Part shown: piece after piece, positions 52,701 through 61,472 of the stretch | Layout of the letters: each line of letters opens with the position of its first letter | Numbering within the stretch: the first letter of the stretch is position 1 | From: Lachnospiraceae bacterium oral taxon 500 | GTDB lineage: Bacteria > Bacillota > Clostridia > Lachnospirales > Vallitaleaceae | Assembly (NCBI GenBank): GCA_002999035.1 | Contig: CP027241.1 | Coordinates: forward strand, 248,001 to 312,000 | Direction: 5' to 3' | Length of the DNA: 64,000 nucleotides | Translations under genes and position numbers: made by a program | The notes under the pieces: generated by a model | Databases searched by the model: none | Seen by the model: the letters and a program-made list of their open reading frames with translations, nothing else | Told to the model about the DNA's origin: nothing

Positions 52701-54761
52701 AAATACCCGGAAGCTCTCCTGACCGCTGATCTCGCCCGACTCAGGTAAAGTCGCCGACGCACTGGCCTCGCAGTAAGCGACAGTGCCCCAGCTGCCGGAC
52801 TGAGACGGCTGGTAAGTAAAGCGCGCCTGACCGGCCGTATCCGTCCGGCCGTTGCCATCCCGGCCGTTTTGACCGTAAACAGCATAGTGAAAAGCTAAAT
52901 TGCTGACCGGCGTACCTTCAAAAAACTGGGTATTCACGGTAAAATTAATCGGTTCATGCCAAAAAACCGCTTTCTTATCCGCTTCAATCGTAATCTTATA
53001 GGCCGGCTTGACATAATTTTCAACCTGAAAATAACGGTTCTGCAAAACCATATCGCCCAGCTTGATCCGCAGCTGGTAACTCCCCTCTGCCAAATTGGGC
53101 AGAGCAATCTCGCCGCTGTAAAAGCCGTCTTTGACCGGCAGCTCCTGTCGGGCGTAAACTAAGGAATTATCATTGCCGCCATAGAAATACCAGTAGTTTT
53201 GGGTAATTTCGGCCGTGACCTTGGTAATCTCCCGACTTTGTCTAATCCTTTCTTCCCGGCTGAGCGCTTTATTGCCGTCCTTTTCATAGCGGGGCGCGGC
53301 AAAGCCGAAAATGCCGACTTTATCCGACGGCTGATATAAGTTCCGGTCTAACTGCATGACCTTCCAGTACCGGGTCGCGCCGCTGTCCCCGTTATCACCG
53401 AAACGCCGCCAGTACAGCGGCTCATAGTCCCGCGACCGGTAATACATCACGCTTTCGGTTTGTCCGCTCCGCAAAAGCAGCGCCACCGGCCCGATTGCTT
53501 TTTTCGACAAGAGCGCCAAACCGTCCTTGTCGGTCTTTACCCGCTCAATCTCTTTGGGCGTGATCACTTCGCCTTTCTCATCGGCGGTCTCAAACGAAAT
53601 CACCTCAACATCAGCCAGGAGATTGCCGGTCTTGATCTGATGAAGCCAGAGCACATCCTGCGTATCGGTCTGACGGTAATAGCTACTGATATCCGTCACC
53701 TGCAAAAAGGTCTGAGCCACGTTCCTGCCCTTTTTCGCTTCCAGCAAATAATAACCGGCCGGCAGCGCCAGCGGCAGTTCCATTTGATAAGACCAGCTGT
53801 CTTCATTCCACTCCGCGATTTGGTCAAGGTCAGCCGCCTTTCTTAAGTCCTTTTTGCTGATCAAATCATCGCCGTAGCGCGTCCATATCGGCGTATTTGC
53901 CTTTTGGCTGAGAGCCTTGATATAGTCCTCTGCCTTGGCAAAACGATATACGCCCAGATTTATTTTGATCTTGTCTTCTCTCCCGTCCTTAGAAGAATAA
54001 TACTGCATTTCCAGCCGCGGATGATCCGCGGAGCCGATTTCGTTTTGCCAGGTCTCGAAGTCCAAATACTCGTAGTCGTCGTGGTTGCCGAAAATGCTTT
54101 CCTTTTGGGCCGTTTCAAACTGAAAGGCCCGATCAGCTGTCAGCGCCTTGCCGGATCCGGCCAGCGGCAGACCGGCCTTGACAACTACCGTGTAAACCGT
54201 CTTGGGCTGCAGTCTTTGGCTCGGCACAAACACCGTCAGGTTCCCTCTTTGTTCAAACTTGCCCTTGACCGTCGGCGTAATTTCAATATATTTTTCCGGT
54301 TCGGCCGCGCCGGGAGCGGAAAACAAAAACTCAATCCCACTGTCCAGCGGTACGCCGGTTGCCTCGTGCGCCGGCAGCACAGCCTGCAAAGCAAACTCGG
54401 TTTCGGTCTGAAACAGCCAGGTCGCTTCCTGAAAAGCAAAAGCATAAATGCTGTTTTCCTTCAGCTTCTCCCCTAAAATAATCTTTACCCCGTCCGCCTG
54501 CTGCTCGGCTGTAAACGGCACAGCCGGCGTAATCTGAAGTCCGGTCTTGACTTCGTCGGCACTGACTTTCCTGTCTTTACCGGTCAGTACAAAACTGCTG
54601 TCAACCTTAACGCCGGTATCATCCTGCTTTTCCGGCGTCAACTGATACCCACCCCTTACTTCGGCGGCGTATACTTCCGTTCCCAATCTGAGCACCCCCA
54701 CTTCTGCGCAGCCTGCCAGCATCACTACAGCCAGAAAAATTGAAAAAAATCGTTTCGCCAT
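49740..54761 (-). CDS. Alpha-2-macroglobulin family lipoprotein, without an obvious thioester
   Basis: The 1673-residue protein is a lipoprotein (MAKRFFSIFLAVVMLAGC, Cys18). An Ig-like Big_5 domain (~125-225; LPAHEATGVPLDSGIEFLF) is followed by macroglobulin beta domains and the A2M core (VDLDENGKAVLSFPLPDNVT near 1060-1085, then WRVMLSAITDD), and a helical TED-like region. At the usual thioester place (~1225) the sequence reads TVCFINQAKSMYIPALYEM; the CxEQ motif is missing. It probably traps or senses outer proteases or anchors a surface complex. No pbpC neighbour is present, unlike many bacterial A2M genes. The start has GGGAGGATAACATTT. Confidence 0.9.
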   Translation of the reverse strand: MAKRFFSIFLAVVMLAGCAEVGVLRLGTEVYAAEVRGGYQLTPEKQDDTGVKVDSSFVLTGKDRKVSADEVKTGLQITPAVPFTAEQQADGVKIILGEKLKENSIYAFAFQEATWLFQTETEFALQAVLPAHEATGVPLDSGIEFLFSAPGAAEPEKYIEITPTVKGKFEQRGNLTVFVPSQRLQPKTVYTVVVKAGLPLAGSGKALTADRAFQFETAQKESIFGNHDDYEYLDFETWQNEIGSADHPRLEMQYYSSKDGREDKIKINLGVYRFAKAEDYIKALSQKANTPIWTRYGDDLISKKDLRKAADLDQIAEWNEDSWSYQMELPLALPAGYYLLEAKKGRNVAQTFLQVTDISSYYRQTDTQDVLWLHQIKTGNLLADVEVISFETADEKGEVITPKEIERVKTDKDGLALLSKKAIGPVALLLRSGQTESVMYYRSRDYEPLYWRRFGDNGDSGATRYWKVMQLDRNLYQPSDKVGIFGFAAPRYEKDGNKALSREERIRQSREITKVTAEITQNYWYFYGGNDNSLVYARQELPVKDGFYSGEIALPNLAEGSYQLRIKLGDMVLQNRYFQVENYVKPAYKITIEADKKAVFWHEPINFTVNTQFFEGTPVSNLAFHYAVYGQNGRDGNGRTDTAGQARFTYQPSQSGSWGTVAYCEASASATLPESGEISGQESFRVFLKDASLVATAKKSGDQGTLSGEVRAITLERLNNGTAKDDYDYLAQPLANHQVTAQIYRNQWIRHESGQHYDYINKVVIKDYEWTREKTLLETRKLTTDATGRFKYQRTLPKAEDVYYTAEISTTDQSDNWLEQELYFWNDREWYGYRPADDGFELIKDKDGYQIGDTVQLRLMHQGKAVSQKVLYLTAQSGLRQAFVGSGQVSLPYTAQEAPRLDVAAVIFGGYAAEEADSEQILYDTDQAKLTIKATTDKESYRPGEEVKVLLEVKDAAGKPALSGKVHLKAIDEALLALSNKEEDILQELYRSISSGLGSDYSSHGVQQNFLDRNRNADVVALTAEKPMMMAETRMDMAKSESSVRVRENFLDTAVFRLVDLDENGKAVLSFPLPDNVTSWRVMLSAITDDLQAGSGTQNLKVSLPFFISASLNTEYLQGDQLTLGVTGYGSQLKPDTVIEYQAFVEDKPVAKVSGQAFERVNLPLPAFQTTGEAALRIEARAGSGLADALGYKLKVLSTYHEKMTSQIIAAEKGMKLPAGEKGMTTVCFINQAKSMYIPALYEMNYYFGERIDQRLTAKLAGQLLKEIQGQETEVNSLEEVKISDYQKENGGIAILPYAEDDLEITVQMLPLLIDPADSGKDLTNRRRLEAYLSGKLKEKTSAKALYGLAVLRQPILEQLAMYDRIENLSMEERLYVGLAYAELGDTYRAKQIYEQYVTPQLEVYDTIASLRQDNKATSYQLTGIAMLLAQKLGDENAVKMFQFEVDNASVYYFNGAQKLCFIKAALGQTKLADSQVTYAYLGQEKTEKLGAYPVSFRLPSVKLGDLQIKAVSGQVDVVLTYPKTEQLKSSADKYLQLERKYFVGDKETTEFKEGDIVRIELTWDISPDAPKGSYRITDYVPSGLKPIQKDFSFLRREYYDRWWWQDIEQQKVSIYVGYWREDWKPEDRTHTYYARVVSPGEYKAEAPVMQGVQVKDHIFVGRPEKVKILRLK

Positions 54762-55040
54762 AAATGTTATCCTCCCTTCGCCCTTTTATCTTCTTGTTGC
54801 AGAAATATATTCTGCTAACACATGTTTGATAAAAGTTACTCTCATCTTACCGCATTCTCAAGTGCTTTCATCATTTTAACCATGGTCTGGCCTTGAGAAA
54901 ATCATTCCGAAACAACCCATGACAAACACTGCGCTTTTACATTTTGCTGTTCTTATCACTCTTTATTTTACCATTTTTCGTCAAATTACACAAGAAATTT
55001 TGATTACAATTTGGTTAAAATCCCCTTTCCGACACTAAAG

Positions 55041-55088
55041 CAAAAAAAGAGCGGCGGTAAGCCTTATACAAAAGGCATACGCCACTTT
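55041..55088 (-). terminator. Terminator of the RelB/RelE-type operon, in the gap before the A2M gene
   Basis: On the minus strand GTGGCGTATGCCTT and AAGGCTTACCGCCGC form a stem with a few mismatches around TTGTATA, followed by CTTTTTTT. The remaining gap up to the A2M start (54762-55040) is AT-rich and holds no gene. Confidence 0.75.
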
Positions 55089-55220
55089 TCACAAAATGAA
55101 AATGTTGTATGGAAATTTTACTTTCTTCACTGATTCCTGCTTGCAAATATAACAGGTGACATACTTGCCATAATAGAATTCAAAGGATATCCCTCTTTTG
55201 CAACATCCTAATCTTCTGGA

Positions 55221-55505
55221 TCATGCATTCAGCTTCTTGTAGATATCTCCTCTTGACCCGATATCAAAAACATAGACCAGTAATTCATTCTCTACAATAC
55301 GAAAGACAGCCCTATAATCACCTATTCGCAGCCTGAAAATATCATCATAGTTTTTAGAATGGAACTTTTTCACATCATAAAACTGGATATTCTCCTTGTC
55401 CTCTGCTAATTCTACGAATGCTTTGAAAAACCGGATTCCTATCGCCTTGTTTTTCTTTATGAATTCTTCAGCGGACTTTGAATATTTAACCTTGTAAAAG
55501 CTCAT
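55221..55505 (-). CDS. RelE/ParE family toxin
   Basis: The 94-residue basic protein shows the RelE fold pattern: YKVKYSKSAEEFIKKNKAIG, then FHSKNYDDIFRLRIGDYRA and VFRIVENELLVYVFDIGSRG. Basic and aromatic residues in the last strand fit an mRNA-cutting (RelE/YafQ-like) toxin, but the catalytic set cannot be confirmed. It overlaps the antitoxin gene by 20 bp, with antitoxin first, the usual type II arrangement. A terminator lies about 130 bp beyond the stop. Confidence 0.9.
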   Translation of the reverse strand: MSFYKVKYSKSAEEFIKKNKAIGIRFFKAFVELAEDKENIQFYDVKKFHSKNYDDIFRLRIGDYRAVFRIVENELLVYVFDIGSRGDIYKKLNA

Positions 55506-55761
55506 CTAAAGTCAATTCCTTCCCGCTTAAATTATCAAAATCGATATTCAAAGCTTCCATTTCTTCCTGTTCGTGTTTGTCCATATAGGCACAATTTGTA
55601 TTGATATACTCCAACAGGCCCAAATTTTCGCTTTTAACAATCGCTTTTAAGGCGGTATCTCTTAAAAATTCAGAAAAGGACATGCCGCATTTTTTAGCAT
55701 AATCATTGATAGTTTCATAAGCTGTAATAGGCAAAGTGATATTTTTTCTAACCATGTTCAT
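55486..55761 (-). CDS. RelB/DinJ-like antitoxin (DUF6290-type, ribbon-helix-helix)
   Basis: The 91-residue protein starts MNMVRKNITLPITAYETIND, a ribbon-helix-helix N-terminus, and has AKKCGMSFSEFLRDTALKAI, the helical dimer part. The acidic C-terminus (EEMEALNIDFDNLSGKELTL) should wrap the toxin. It autoregulates the operon in such families. The promoter at 55784-55811 has AT-rich repeats next to it that could be its operator. Ribosome site AAGGAGATGATGCT. Confidence 0.9.
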   Translation of the reverse strand: MNMVRKNITLPITAYETINDYAKKCGMSFSEFLRDTALKAIVKSENLGLLEYINTNCAYMDKHEQEEMEALNIDFDNLSGKELTLDELLQG

Positions 55762-55783
55762 AGCATCATCTCCTTATATCTCT

Positions 55784-55811
55784 ATTATACACATTATACA
55801 TACCATGTCAA
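55784..55811 (-). promoter_or_regulatory. Promoter and possible operator of the RelB/RelE-type operon
   Basis: TTGACA (55811-55806 on the minus strand) and TATAAT (55789-55784) are spaced by 16 bp. Two GTATAAT repeats nine bases apart overlap the -10, as expected for an autoregulated antitoxin operator. Confidence 0.75.
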
Positions 55812-56197
55812 CTTGTGTTTTGATATCCTTGTACCGAATTATTTTGAGATTTTAATTTTGCAAATGAATACTCATAATTTTTTTAAGTGTCAAAAAGCCG
55901 GTAAGCTGTAATTTCACAATCTGCTGTTCTTATTTCTTTTTATTTTACCTCTTTCCCATTTTCCAGTAAAAATCTGCCGCTGCATTGCTTTTCCGGCTGT
56001 TTTGCGATATAATGAAGCCATTATCTGCGATTGTTTTGGACTGGCAGCAATCCTTTTATAAATTCATTCATCGAAACACTATTTAACCCCGCAAATAAAT
56101 TACCGTTCAGACAAGCCGTTCCTAATTCACCGAAACACAAACCGTACATTACCTTTTCCTAAGCTTGGCTGAACTGTAACCCATATAAGGATACTCT
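55812..56197. other. Gap before mutS2 with a worn palindrome
   Basis: No gene is visible over 386 bp. GTTCAGACAAGC (near 56107) and GCTTGGCTGAACTG (near 56165) are inverted and resemble the outer arms of repeat family 3. The mutS2 ribosome site AAGGATACTCT ends the gap; a TATAAT-like GATATAATG lies at about 56007-56015. Confidence 0.4.
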
Positions 56198-58588
56198 ATG
56201 AATACAAAAGCTTTAAAAATATTGGAATACGCTAAAATTATTGACCGCTTGGCCGCTCTGACCATCAGCCCGTCCGGGCGCGATATGGCGCTGGCACTGA
56301 CTCCGTCAACTGATTTATCAGAAATTCAGCTTTGGCAGAAACACACCGCTGAAGCCGTTTCTCTTAGTTTAAAACAAGGCCGCCTGACCCTGCGCGGCTT
56401 TCACGAGATTCGGCCGGCGCTGAAGCGCTTGCCGATCGGTTCGATTTTGTCCATGAAAGAACTGCTTGATATCGCTGATTTCTTACTGACCGCCGGCCGG
56501 GCAATTACTTATTTTAAAGATTTGGAGGAAGAAGGGGAAAGTCTTAGTTTAGCAGAGTTTTTCCGCCAGCTTCAGCCGCTTTCTTCCCTAGAGCGGGAGA
56601 TTCACCGCTGCATCGTCACCGAAGAAGAAATGGCGGACGATGCCAGCCCGAAGCTATCCGAAATCCGGCGCAGCATCAAAAGCAATCAGGCCAGCGTCAA
56701 AAGCGAATTAAATAAGCTCCTCCAATCCTCGTCAATTCAAAGTTATTTACAGGATACGCTGATTACCATCCGCAATAATCGTTATTGCCTGCCGATTCGG
56801 AGCGAGTACCGCAACGAAGTGCCCGGCATGATTCATGACCAGTCCGCCTCCGGCTCCACTCTTTATGTTGAGCCGATGGCCGTCATTAACTTAAACAATA
56901 AATTAAACCAACTCTTATCGGAAGAAGAAAGTGAAATCGAACGGATTTTATCCATGCTGTCAGCGGCAGCGGCTCTTGATTACAGCGCTTTGACCGCTAA
57001 TCTGGAAGCCTTGACCCATTTGGACTTTATCTTTGCCAAGGCGGAACTGGCGCTGGCAATGGACGCCAGTGAGCCGATTTTTAATGAGGATTCGGCCATT
57101 TACCTGAAAAATGCCCGCCATCCGCTGCTGCCGGCCGAGAGTGTAGTCGCCTCCACCATTTATCTGGGTGACACTTTCAGCACTTTAGTTATCACCGGAC
57201 CGAACACCGGCGGTAAAACGGTTTCATTAAAAACACTGGGGCTGCTTTCCCTGATGGGACAGGCCGGACTTCATATCCCGGCTGCCGACCATTCCAAACT
57301 GACCGTTTTGGAAAATGTTTACGCTGATATCGGCGATGAGCAAAGCATTGAGCAGTCGCTGTCCACTTTCTCCTCGCATATGGTCAATATCGTTGAAATT
57401 TTAAAAACAGCCGATTATCGGTCACTGGTTCTGTTTGATGAACTGGGCGCCGGCACAGATCCGGTCGAAGGCGCGGCGCTGGCAATGGCAATTTTGGAAA
57501 ACTTGCGGGCGCGCGGTGTTTTAACAGCCGCGACCACCCATTACAGCGAACTGAAAGTCTACGCCCTGTCGACCGACGGCGTGGAAAACGCCAGCTGCGA
57601 GTTTGATGTCAATACCTTAAAACCGACCTACCGGCTTTTAATCGGTGTGCCCGGCAAAAGTAATGCCTTCGCTATTTCCAAGCGCTTGGGACTGCCGGCG
57701 GAAATCATTACTGCGGCGGAAGAGTTCATCGGCGGCCGGGAAGTCCGGTTTGAAGATTTAATCACTGATTTGGAAATGAACCGCAAGACAGCGCTCTTAG
57801 AAAAAGAGCGGGCGGAAAAACTCCATGCTGAAGTTGCGGAGCTAAATCAAGAGCTGCAAAGTCAAAAAGAAAAATTAAACGCCCAAAAGAGTGAAATTAT
57901 TAAGCAGGCCCGGCAGGAAGCCTACCGAATTTTAGACGAAGCCAAGAGCGAAGCCGACCAAATCCTGCGGCAAATGAATAAGATTGCCAAAGCCGGCACA
58001 CCGGTCAAAGAATTAGAAGCCGAGCGCGGTAAGCTCCGTGAGAAAATGAATGACGCTCTGGCCGCGGCCGAAGCAGCCGCTGCTCAAAACCGGCAAGCCC
58101 CGAAAATCAATCTGAAAAATTTAAAAGTCGGACAATCCTATTTGGTTACTTCTTTTCAGCAAGTCGGCACTCTGCTCAGCCTGCCGGACGCTAACCGCAA
58201 AGTCAAAGTCCAGTTAGGGATTATGACGGCCACAGTTGACGCGGCTGATTTGCGAATTGCCGCCCAAACCAAAGGTCAGACGCAAACGCCGGCCAGTCCC
58301 CGTGCCGGTTACAGCGCCCAGCATACTGCCAAAAGCCTGAGTATCAGCAAGGACATTGACCTGCGCGGTTACAATGGGCTGGACGGCATCGAAGCGCTGG
58401 ATAAGTATATTGATGATGTGTTCTTATCCAGTTTAAACGAATTGAATATTATTCACGGCAAAGGCACCGGTGCACTGCGCAGTCAGATACACCAGTTTTT
58501 AAAACGTGACCCGCGGGTCAAATCCTACCGCTTAGGTGATATCAACGAAGGCGGCGCGGGCGTGACGGTGGTAACTTTGAAGAAATAA
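56198..58588 (+). CDS. mutS2: Endonuclease MutS2
   Basis: The 796-residue protein has the MutS core without the mismatch-recognition domain. Walker A is GPNTGGKTVSLKTLGL (near residue 333), then VYADIGDEQSIEQSLSTFSS and Walker B LVLFDELGAGTDPVEG with TTHYSELK. A long coiled coil (~520-630) and a KOW-like patch lead to a C-terminal Smr nuclease domain (DLRGYNGLDGIEALD and IIHGKGTGALRSQIHQFL). It acts on recombination intermediates and on collided ribosomes in Bacillota. It is monocistronic with a strong terminator. Confidence 0.97.
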   Translation: MNTKALKILEYAKIIDRLAALTISPSGRDMALALTPSTDLSEIQLWQKHTAEAVSLSLKQGRLTLRGFHEIRPALKRLPIGSILSMKELLDIADFLLTAGRAITYFKDLEEEGESLSLAEFFRQLQPLSSLEREIHRCIVTEEEMADDASPKLSEIRRSIKSNQASVKSELNKLLQSSSIQSYLQDTLITIRNNRYCLPIRSEYRNEVPGMIHDQSASGSTLYVEPMAVINLNNKLNQLLSEEESEIERILSMLSAAAALDYSALTANLEALTHLDFIFAKAELALAMDASEPIFNEDSAIYLKNARHPLLPAESVVASTIYLGDTFSTLVITGPNTGGKTVSLKTLGLLSLMGQAGLHIPAADHSKLTVLENVYADIGDEQSIEQSLSTFSSHMVNIVEILKTADYRSLVLFDELGAGTDPVEGAALAMAILENLRARGVLTAATTHYSELKVYALSTDGVENASCEFDVNTLKPTYRLLIGVPGKSNAFAISKRLGLPAEIITAAEEFIGGREVRFEDLITDLEMNRKTALLEKERAEKLHAEVAELNQELQSQKEKLNAQKSEIIKQARQEAYRILDEAKSEADQILRQMNKIAKAGTPVKELEAERGKLREKMNDALAAAEAAAAQNRQAPKINLKNLKVGQSYLVTSFQQVGTLLSLPDANRKVKVQLGIMTATVDAADLRIAAQTKGQTQTPASPRAGYSAQHTAKSLSISKDIDLRGYNGLDGIEALDKYIDDVFLSSLNELNIIHGKGTGALRSQIHQFLKRDPRVKSYRLGDINEGGAGVTVVTLKK

Positions 58589-58644
58589 AATCCCTTCATG
58601 AGTTCATTTGTAATTTGCCGAAATGTGAAATATTTCTACTTGGA

Positions 58645-58690
58645 TAAAAACAGCGGAACTGTTCGATTAAACAGTTCCGCTGTTTTTATC
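58645..58690. terminator. Bidirectional terminator between mutS2 and the SGNH hydrolase gene
   Basis: AACAGCGGAACTGT and ACAGTTCCGCTGTT form a perfect 14 bp stem with an 8-base loop, with A and T runs on either side. It serves the two convergent genes. Confidence 0.92.
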
Positions 58691-58748
58691 CGCTTCTAAA
58701 ATTTGGTTGTATAATTTTTGCACTTTATATTTTATAAAGACTGTTTTC

Positions 58749-59447
58749 CTACCCGGCAGCTATATTCTTTTCTATCTCTTTCGCCAATATCTTAGCTGAT
58801 TTTGAATTAAAATGAACCCCATCGACGCTTACTTTCAGTCCCCGAATTTGAGCAAACCAGTCCTTACTGAAAGGCAGCACGGTCATGATCACCGCGTCTG
58901 CCACCCGGAACAGAAAGCCATATTTCCAGTTGTAAACTCGCCTGTCCCTATCCATTTGTTCTTTTTGCAGCTGATAAATGTCAATAAACGGGGATTCATA
59001 TTTTTCGGCTAATTCCTTAATCATTCCATTTCGTTTGATTAAGCGGCCTTGCGGAAAGTTCTGCAAATTAATAAACGGTAGGCCAAAAATAATCACTTTT
59101 TTATTTTCCCGGCATAAACATTTTAAAAGCCGGTCATATTCTTGATAAAATTCAGTATCTTCCTCAGTACATTTCTTAATCCAACAGCGCAGGCTCATCG
59201 GCAGAAACCAAAGCGGAGAAAGCGACCTTAAATACGGCAGCAGGATATCATTCGTGCCAATACCCAGAATATATACCGCATTATATTGAGGATTATCGAA
59301 CATTTTTTTCAGCCTGCCATATACACCTCTGACGGTATCTCCGTCTCTGCCCTGGTTAACCGCCTGAATTTCTTTCCCCAAAAAAGGAATATAGGAATAG
59401 CCTACATTTCCGGAAGTCAGGCTGTCGCCCAAGCAAATAATTTTCAT
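58749..59447 (-). CDS. SGNH/GDSL-family hydrolase
   Basis: The roughly 232-residue protein begins MKIICLGDSLTSGNVGYSYI, with block I GDS (catalytic serine near residue 9). Block III is GIGTNDILLPY and block V, with the catalytic Asp-His, is SVDGVHFNSKSAKIL. Family members cleave acyl or acetyl esters of sugars, lipids or thioesters; the substrate is unknown. No signal peptide is seen, so it may be cytosolic. The start at 59447 is chosen for AAAGGGGAATAGTGCC; the frame opens further at 59480. Confidence 0.88.
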   Translation of the reverse strand: MKIICLGDSLTSGNVGYSYIPFLGKEIQAVNQGRDGDTVRGVYGRLKKMFDNPQYNAVYILGIGTNDILLPYLRSLSPLWFLPMSLRCWIKKCTEEDTEFYQEYDRLLKCLCRENKKVIIFGLPFINLQNFPQGRLIKRNGMIKELAEKYESPFIDIYQLQKEQMDRDRRVYNWKYGFLFRVADAVIMTVLPFSKDWFAQIRGLKVSVDGVHFNSKSAKILAKEIEKNIAAG

Positions 59448-59560
59448 GGCACTATTCCCCTTTCCATAACAAAAAAGCATTCTTTTTTCGTTTTTTCTTC
59501 GATTTGATTATCTCTTTTTATTTATCAATATGTTTCCTAATTTATTTGTCGATATAAATA

Positions 59561-59588
59561 TTGACATTTTTTCTTTCTTTTATATAAT
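59561..59588 (+). promoter_or_regulatory. Promoter of the Phd-like antitoxin gene
   Basis: TTGACA at 59561-59566 and TATAAT at 59583-59588 are spaced by 16 bp, ahead of GAAGGAGG and the ATG at 59681. Confidence 0.8.
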
Positions 59589-59680
59589 AAACTTAACGAT
59601 AATAATCACTTTTTAGGTTCACTCTGTTTAATCCATTGAACTAAAATTGCTCACCAGCTCAACCGAAGGAGGTTTTTGAT

Positions 59681-60010
59681 ATGAATGAAACATCTGTTAT
59701 CCATGCCATGCGTTCCATTGTGCCAATTACCAGATTTAATAAAGGAGAAGCCAGCCGGATTTTTGATGAAGTCGCCGCCAGCGGAACAAAAGTAGTAATG
59801 AAAAACAACCGGCCGGCTTGTGTCTTGATGTCCCCTGACCGGTACGAAACCTTAATCGAGGCATTAACCGATTATCTGGAGCGGGAAGAAGCCGACCGGC
59901 GAATGACTCACTACAACTCTGCCGACTCGCTTTCCCAAGAAGAAATGATGGTTTCTCTGGGAATCCGTCCGCAGGAACTTGATGACATTGATGTTGAAAT
60001 TGAAGAATAA
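59681..60010 (+). CDS. Phd/YefM family antitoxin
   Basis: The 109-residue protein has the YefM/Phd N-terminal fold: MRSIVPITRFNKGEASRIFD, then VVMKNNRPACVLMSPDRYET and an acidic C-terminus (RPQELDDIDVEIEE). This is the antitoxin and repressor of a type II module. The toxin gene that follows (60015) is truncated by the end of the convergent MATE gene, so this antitoxin looks orphaned. A clear promoter precedes it. Confidence 0.9.
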   Translation: MNETSVIHAMRSIVPITRFNKGEASRIFDEVAASGTKVVMKNNRPACVLMSPDRYETLIEALTDYLEREEADRRMTHYNSADSLSQEEMMVSLGIRPQELDDIDVEIEE

Positions 60011-60014
60011 AGCT

Positions 60015-60173
60015 ATGGCTTATAAGATTGAATATATCAAAGAAGCACAACGTGATTTAAAAAATTTAGATCCCTACACAGCCGCCGCATCAAGGGCTTG
60101 CTTTAAAATTATTATTATTTCAACTTCCGATATGCCCCGAAATAGAACCAACTCGGCAAAATCAGACCTTTGA
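60015..60173 (+). pseudogene. RelE family toxin, truncated
   Basis: The frame starts MAYKIEYIKEAQRDLKNLDP, the canonical start of RelE toxins paired with YefM antitoxins, 4 bp after the antitoxin stop. Homology stops after about 33 codons (PYTAAASRACFKII) and the frame then runs antisense to the end of the MATE gene to a stop at 60173. The catalytic C-terminal two thirds are missing, so no active toxin is made. The break may reflect a deletion joined to the MATE gene. Confidence 0.7.
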
Positions 60174-61455
60174 CCACGCTGGAAATCGTCATGCTCCACC
60201 ACACTCCGTCTAAACCCATAAACGAAGCCAAAAGCATGGCCAGCGGAATCCGCATGCCGGTAAAAACAATGCCGACAATCGAGGGCGGCAGCGTCCGCCC
60301 CAGTCCGTTAAAACCGCCGGCCGTAATAATTTCCGCACTCATAAACATTTGACAAACACTCATAATCCGCATACAGTGAATCCCCATTTCCAGCACTTCC
60401 GGCTCATAAAAAAAGGGAGCCAGTAAAATATGCGGAAACAAAGCCAAAAGTACGGTCGAAAGCACACCAATCGCCGTTCCCTTGCTAACCGCACTGCGAT
60501 AGCTGGCTTTGACCCGCTCATTTTTCTGCGCCCCATAATTTTGGCCGACATACGCCGTCAGCGCCGTTCCAAAGCCTTGCGCACTCCGCCAGGAAATGGC
60601 TTCTATCTGGGCAGTTACTTTCTGGACCGCAATTGCCGCCGCCCCCCAAACTGTAATAATCCGAGCCAGCGCCACAGAAATCAAAGTAAATAAAACTCCC
60701 TGTACCGCTGCCGGAGCACCGATCAGAAACACCCGCCGCCACCGGTTCCACCTGATTTGCAGAATCGGAATCCGGGAAAATTCATCTTTATTCCGCAGCA
60801 TAAAAATTACAAAGCAGACACTGACTGTCATTTGGGCAATCACCGTTGCCAAAGCTGCCCCCTCAACTCCCATCTTCGGCAGCCCCAGCCAGCCGAAAAT
60901 CAAAATCGGGTCTAAAATCATATTGACCACCAGTCCCGCCGTATTAAAATAAAAAGGAAGCTTGCTTTGCCCATGGGCATTGAATGTTCCGGTAAAAACC
61001 GGGTTTAAAAAGGCAAAAATCAGCCCAAAAACGATAATTTTTAAGTACTGGCCGGCCATTTGCACCACATCGGTCTCCCTAATCTGAAAAATATTCAGCA
61101 GCCAGCCGCTGTTCAGATAAACAAAAAAGCTGTAGAGCAGCCCCATAACAATACTCATCTGCAAAACCGCAGCGATATAGCCCCGCCGATTTTCTTCATT
61201 TTTTTGACCGATTGACCGGGCAATCAAAGCCTCGGCGCCGATTCGGGGAATCGTCACCAGCCCCATCATTAACCACGGGAAATAACCGGCCGTCCCGACC
61301 GCCGCTACTTCCTTGCTGCTCAGATTGCCAATCCAAAACATATCCGTCAGATTATAAGCCATCTCCAAAAAAGAGGTGGCCATAATCGGAATCGCCAAGC
61401 GAATCAATCCCTTGGATATATTGCCCTCTAAGATTTCCTGCCCTTGTGCTTTCAT
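60115..61455 (-). CDS. MATE family multidrug efflux protein
   Basis: The roughly 446-residue membrane protein has twelve helices and the two repeated MATE halves: GLIRLAIPIMATSFLEMAY with YNLTDMFWIGNLSSKEVAAV near the start and the second repeat starting WRRVFLIGAPAAVQGVLF near residue 230. It exports cationic compounds in exchange for H+ or Na+. The start at 61455 (MKAQGQEILEGNI) follows AAGGACAAAGCG; the frame also opens at 61494, overlapping the upstream Nudix gene. The Nudix gene lies 17 bp upstream, so the two are probably co-transcribed. Its 3' end meets the broken toxin frame. Confidence 0.93.
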   Translation of the reverse strand: MKAQGQEILEGNISKGLIRLAIPIMATSFLEMAYNLTDMFWIGNLSSKEVAAVGTAGYFPWLMMGLVTIPRIGAEALIARSIGQKNEENRRGYIAAVLQMSIVMGLLYSFFVYLNSGWLLNIFQIRETDVVQMAGQYLKIIVFGLIFAFLNPVFTGTFNAHGQSKLPFYFNTAGLVVNMILDPILIFGWLGLPKMGVEGAALATVIAQMTVSVCFVIFMLRNKDEFSRIPILQIRWNRWRRVFLIGAPAAVQGVLFTLISVALARIITVWGAAAIAVQKVTAQIEAISWRSAQGFGTALTAYVGQNYGAQKNERVKASYRSAVSKGTAIGVLSTVLLALFPHILLAPFFYEPEVLEMGIHCMRIMSVCQMFMSAEIITAGGFNGLGRTLPPSIVGIVFTGMRIPLAMLLASFMGLDGVWWSMTISSVVKGLILPSWFYFGAYRKLK

Positions 61456-61472
61456 CGCTTTGTCCTTAATAA

